In this document: positions 61,650 through 64,000 of the stretch, one piece after another
How positions within the stretch are numbered: the first letter of the stretch is position 1
How the letters are laid out: each line of letters starts with the position of its first letter
DNA from: an uncultured Lentibacter sp.
GTDB taxonomy: Bacteria > Pseudomonadota > Alphaproteobacteria > Rhodobacterales > Rhodobacteraceae
NCBI GenBank assembly: GCA_947497495.1
Contig: CANMGT010000006.1
Coordinates: forward strand, 62,001-126,000
Length of the DNA stretch: 64,000 nucleotides
Reading direction: 5' to 3'
Position numbers and translations under genes: made by a program
Notes under the pieces: model-generated
Told to the model about the DNA's origin: nothing
Seen by the model: only the letters and a program-made list of their open reading frames with translations
Databases searched by the model: none

Positions 61650-63668
61650 TTGCCCAGCTACACACATTCTGAAGCCGCCGGAGCCCCTAGGCCCCGGCGG
61701 CTTTTCTATTACAACGCAGGCTTTTTGCGCCAGAAACGCGTGCGGCGCATTCTTGAGCTTTCAGGCTATGAGCTGAAGCTTGGCAAGCCCACCGCCGCTG
61801 ATGCAATCGCGGTTTGGGGCCATTCGCCCTATGCAAAACGCGGCGAGGCGATGGCGGCACGCACGGGAGCCAGCATTGTCCGCGTGGAAGACGCCTTCTT
61901 GCGCTCTCTGCGCCCCGGGCGCGCGGGCGAGCCGCCGATGGGGCTGATGATCGACACGCGCGGGGCGCATTTTGACAGTTCGCAGCCTTCAGATATTGAA
62001 CATATCCTTGCAAACACTCCGCTTGATGATGCGGCCACTCTGGCCATTGCCAAGGGCGGCATCGAGCGCCTCAAAGAGGCGCAACTCACCAAGTATTCCG
62101 GCTTTGATCTGGGCTGTGAGCTGCCCGAACCCGGCTATGTGCTGGTGGTTGACCAAACCCGCGGCGACGCCTCGGTGAGCCACGGCCGCGCTGATGCAAA
62201 CTCCTTCAAAGAGGCGCTTTACTGCGCCCAGGAAGACAACCCCGGTGCGCGGATCGTGATCAAAACCCACCCCGAAACCGCACAGGGCTTTCGTCAGGGC
62301 TATTTTTCAAAAGCCGACGCCAACGCGCGGATCAGCTTGTTTGACGCCCCCGCCAGCCCCTATGCGCTTTTGGACGGGGCGATCGCGGTTTACACGGTTT
62401 CAAGCCAGATGGGCTTTGAGGCGATCATGGCAGGACACAGGCCTGTGGTGTTTGGCCAGCCGTTTTACGCCGGATGGGGCCTCACCGATGACCGCTGCCC
62501 GCACCCTTTGCCGCGCCGTGGCCGTGCTTTGACGCGCGCGCAGCTCTTTGCCGCCGCCATGGTGATTGCGCCCAAGTGGTATGACGCGGCCGAGGACAGG
62601 CTGTGCCGTTTTGAAGAAGCGCTCGGTGCATTTGAGGCCAATGTGCGCGCGTGGCGCGAAGACCATCGGGGCTGGCAGGCCGCTCATATGCGCCTTTGGA
62701 AGCGCCGCCCGTTGCAACAATTTTTCGGCCAACACGGCAAGCTGAGTTTTGGGGACAGGCCCCGCGCTGCGCGCCGCGCGATGGTCTGGGCGGGACACGC
62801 TGCCGCCGACGACAGCCGCTGGCGGGTTGAAGACGGGTTTCTGCGCTCGCGGGGTTTGGGAGCCGCGCTGACGCCGCCCTTGTCTCTCGTGCTGGATGAT
62901 CTCGGGATATACTACGACCCGACGCGCGAAAGCCGTCTGGAACGGTTGATCAAATCCCGCGCCGCACTGCGCCCTGACCAAGCCGAGCGAGCGGGGCGTT
63001 TGATTGGCGAGATCACGAGCAAAGGTGTGACCAAATATAACCTCGCAGGCGATGTGCCAACCTTGCCCGAAGGCCACCGCATCCTTGTACCGGGGCAGGT
63101 TGAAGACGATGCCTCTATCAGGCTAGGCGCCGGAGAAGTCAGCACCAACCTCGGGCTCTTGCAGGCCGCCCGCAGCGCCAACCCTGCGGCGATCATCATC
63201 TACAAACCGCACCCCGACGTGGAGGCAGGCCTGCGCCCCGGGGCTATCGCGCAAAAGGATTTGCACGGGTTGGCTGATGTTCTGGTTGAAAACGCCAGTT
63301 CGGAAGCGCTGATTGGCATTGTTGACGAAGTCTGGACGATGACCTCCCTTTTGGGATTTGAGGCCCTGCTGCGCGGCAAGGCTGTGACTGTCACAGGCGC
63401 ACCGTTTTATGCTGGCTGGGGCCTCACCCGCGACTTGGGGGAAGCTATGCCGCGCCGAGGATTGCATGTTGCGCTTGAGGGCCTCGCCCATGCGGCTTTG
63501 ATCGACTATCCGCGCTATCACGACCCGCTTTCAAACCGCCCCTGCACCGCAGAAGTTGCTGTCAAACGCCTTGCCAGCGGAGACGGGCTTGCGCTTGGGC
63601 CTGTCAACCGCGGCCTCTCAAAGTTGCAGGGTGTTTTCGCAAGCTATGCGCATATTTGGCGGCGGTGA
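61650..63668 (+). CDS. kpsC: Capsule polysaccharide protein KpsC (dual beta-Kdo transferase)
   Basis: 672 residues. The start appears to be TTG at 61650, 6 bp after the previous stop and behind GGGAGG, because the family N-terminus (RLFYYNAGFLRQKRVRRILEL) lies only 16 residues in and the next ATG is far inside. Two related transferase modules: about 20-330 (VEDAFLRSLRPGR, KTHPE, QPFYAGWGLTDDR) and about 370-650 (VEDGFLRSRGLG, YKPHPDVEAG, APFYAGWGLTRD). KpsC extends the Kdo linker alternately with its two sites. Confidence 0.94.
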   Translation: MPSYTHSEAAGAPRPRRLFYYNAGFLRQKRVRRILELSGYELKLGKPTAADAIAVWGHSPYAKRGEAMAARTGASIVRVEDAFLRSLRPGRAGEPPMGLMIDTRGAHFDSSQPSDIEHILANTPLDDAATLAIAKGGIERLKEAQLTKYSGFDLGCELPEPGYVLVVDQTRGDASVSHGRADANSFKEALYCAQEDNPGARIVIKTHPETAQGFRQGYFSKADANARISLFDAPASPYALLDGAIAVYTVSSQMGFEAIMAGHRPVVFGQPFYAGWGLTDDRCPHPLPRRGRALTRAQLFAAAMVIAPKWYDAAEDRLCRFEEALGAFEANVRAWREDHRGWQAAHMRLWKRRPLQQFFGQHGKLSFGDRPRAARRAMVWAGHAAADDSRWRVEDGFLRSRGLGAALTPPLSLVLDDLGIYYDPTRESRLERLIKSRAALRPDQAERAGRLIGEITSKGVTKYNLAGDVPTLPEGHRILVPGQVEDDASIRLGAGEVSTNLGLLQAARSANPAAIIIYKPHPDVEAGLRPGAIAQKDLHGLADVLVENASSEALIGIVDEVWTMTSLLGFEALLRGKAVTVTGAPFYAGWGLTRDLGEAMPRRGLHVALEGLAHAALIDYPRYHDPLSNRPCTAEVAVKRLASGDGLALGPVNRGLSKLQGVFASYAHIWRR

Positions 63669-63733
63669 CATTTGCGAAAGCCCGACAGCATGCCTATCTT
63701 GAAAGGTAGTTACCGCTAAAAGAGGATAGTTTC

Positions 63734-64000
63734 ATGCGTGCTTTTGTAACAAGTCTGGCCTTGGTTTTGGCCGCCTCCCCCGCCTTTGCCTTTACCGCTG
63801 TGAACGGGCTGAGCGTGGTCGACATGCAGAACGGAGAGTTTGAAGTGATCTCCTCACGCGGCGCTGGCCCCCGCGAAATATGGTGTGCAGGGGCGCAGTT
63901 TGCGCACTTTGGCCAAGGGGCGGCGGGCAATACGCGGCTTTATATCGTCAAAGGCATCAGCCCGAGCGCAACGCAGCCAGCACGCAAAAGCGTGGTTTTC
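63734..64000 (+). CDS. Exported protein, N-terminal 89 residues (runs off window)
   Basis: From the ATG at 63734 the frame stays open to the window end. Signal peptide MRAFVTSLALVLAASPAFA, then FTAVNGLSVVDMQNGEFEVISSR and a Cys in EIWCAGAQFA. Small exported proteins of this look are common in Roseobacters; function unknown. Confidence 0.75.
   Translation, partial: MRAFVTSLALVLAASPAFAFTAVNGLSVVDMQNGEFEVISSRGAGPREIWCAGAQFAHFGQGAAGNTRLYIVKGISPSATQPARKSVVF

Overview
The window reads as core chromosome of a marine Rhodobacteraceae (Roseobacter-type alphaproteobacterium). The grounds are the gene content and order: sdhCDA beside ethylmalonyl-CoA-pathway genes, an mdh-sucCD-sucAB-lpd block, phaAB, FtsEX, a TIGR02302 protein, a RibBX-type riboflavin enzyme and KpsC/KpsS capsule genes. 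The sequence is GC-rich with strong GC3 bias. I see no rRNA, tRNA, CRISPR array, insertion sequence or integrase.

Layout. 1-4.7 kb (minus strand): 5' part of sdhA, sdhD, sdhC, a small exported protein, mesaconyl-CoA hydratase, a DUF1737 protein, an NnrU-like membrane protein and a malyl-CoA thioesterase/lyase. 4.9-6.4 kb: small exported protein, acetyltransferase, TauE/SafE permease. 6.5-19.9 kb (mainly plus): a TCA-cycle block, mdh, sucC, sucD, sucA, sucB, lpd, with extra genes set between the enzymes (a sulfotransferase-like protein, two exported proteins, and a glycosyltransferase / L,D-transpeptidase / MAPEG cassette). 19.9-34.2 kb: envelope and housekeeping genes (TerB-like, hydrolase, HalD/BesD-like oxygenase, AsmA, rimO, YigZ, M48 protease, deacetylase, PlsC, FtsX, FtsE, zinc-ribbon protein). 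34.2-42.7 kb: TIGR02302, lysA with a small lipoprotein, argH, a TlpA-like thioredoxin, a DsrE protein behind two FNR-type boxes, sterol-desaturase family protein. 42.8-52 kb: a gene broken by a nonsense codon, lytic transglycosylase, tag, EAL protein, phaAB, LysR regulator, small proteins, polyprenyl diphosphate synthase. 52.3-59 kb: LLM flavoprotein, nusB, ribH, ribBX, a GGDEF protein, an MBL-fold protein, ribE. 59-64 kb: kpsS, a Wza/KpsD-type lipoprotein, kpsC and the start of an exported protein.

How it fits together. The first 20 kb holds most of the oxidative TCA cycle plus two enzymes of acetate assimilation. Two distant TCA promoter regions (sdhC and sucC) carry the same unusual operator: two GTGATCAC boxes exactly 21 bp apart, which points to one shared regulator.

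The most unexpected feature is a 53-bp element present three times (27158, 44591, and inverted at 52028), each time in the gap between two convergent genes. It is built of four TATGCA/TGCATA boxes in dyad arrangement, ends in an invariant TAGGCA and is flanked by TTAA-rich boxes. I do not recognise it as a described element. A 24-G/18-C homopolymer beside the third copy is either a strong hairpin or an assembly artefact.
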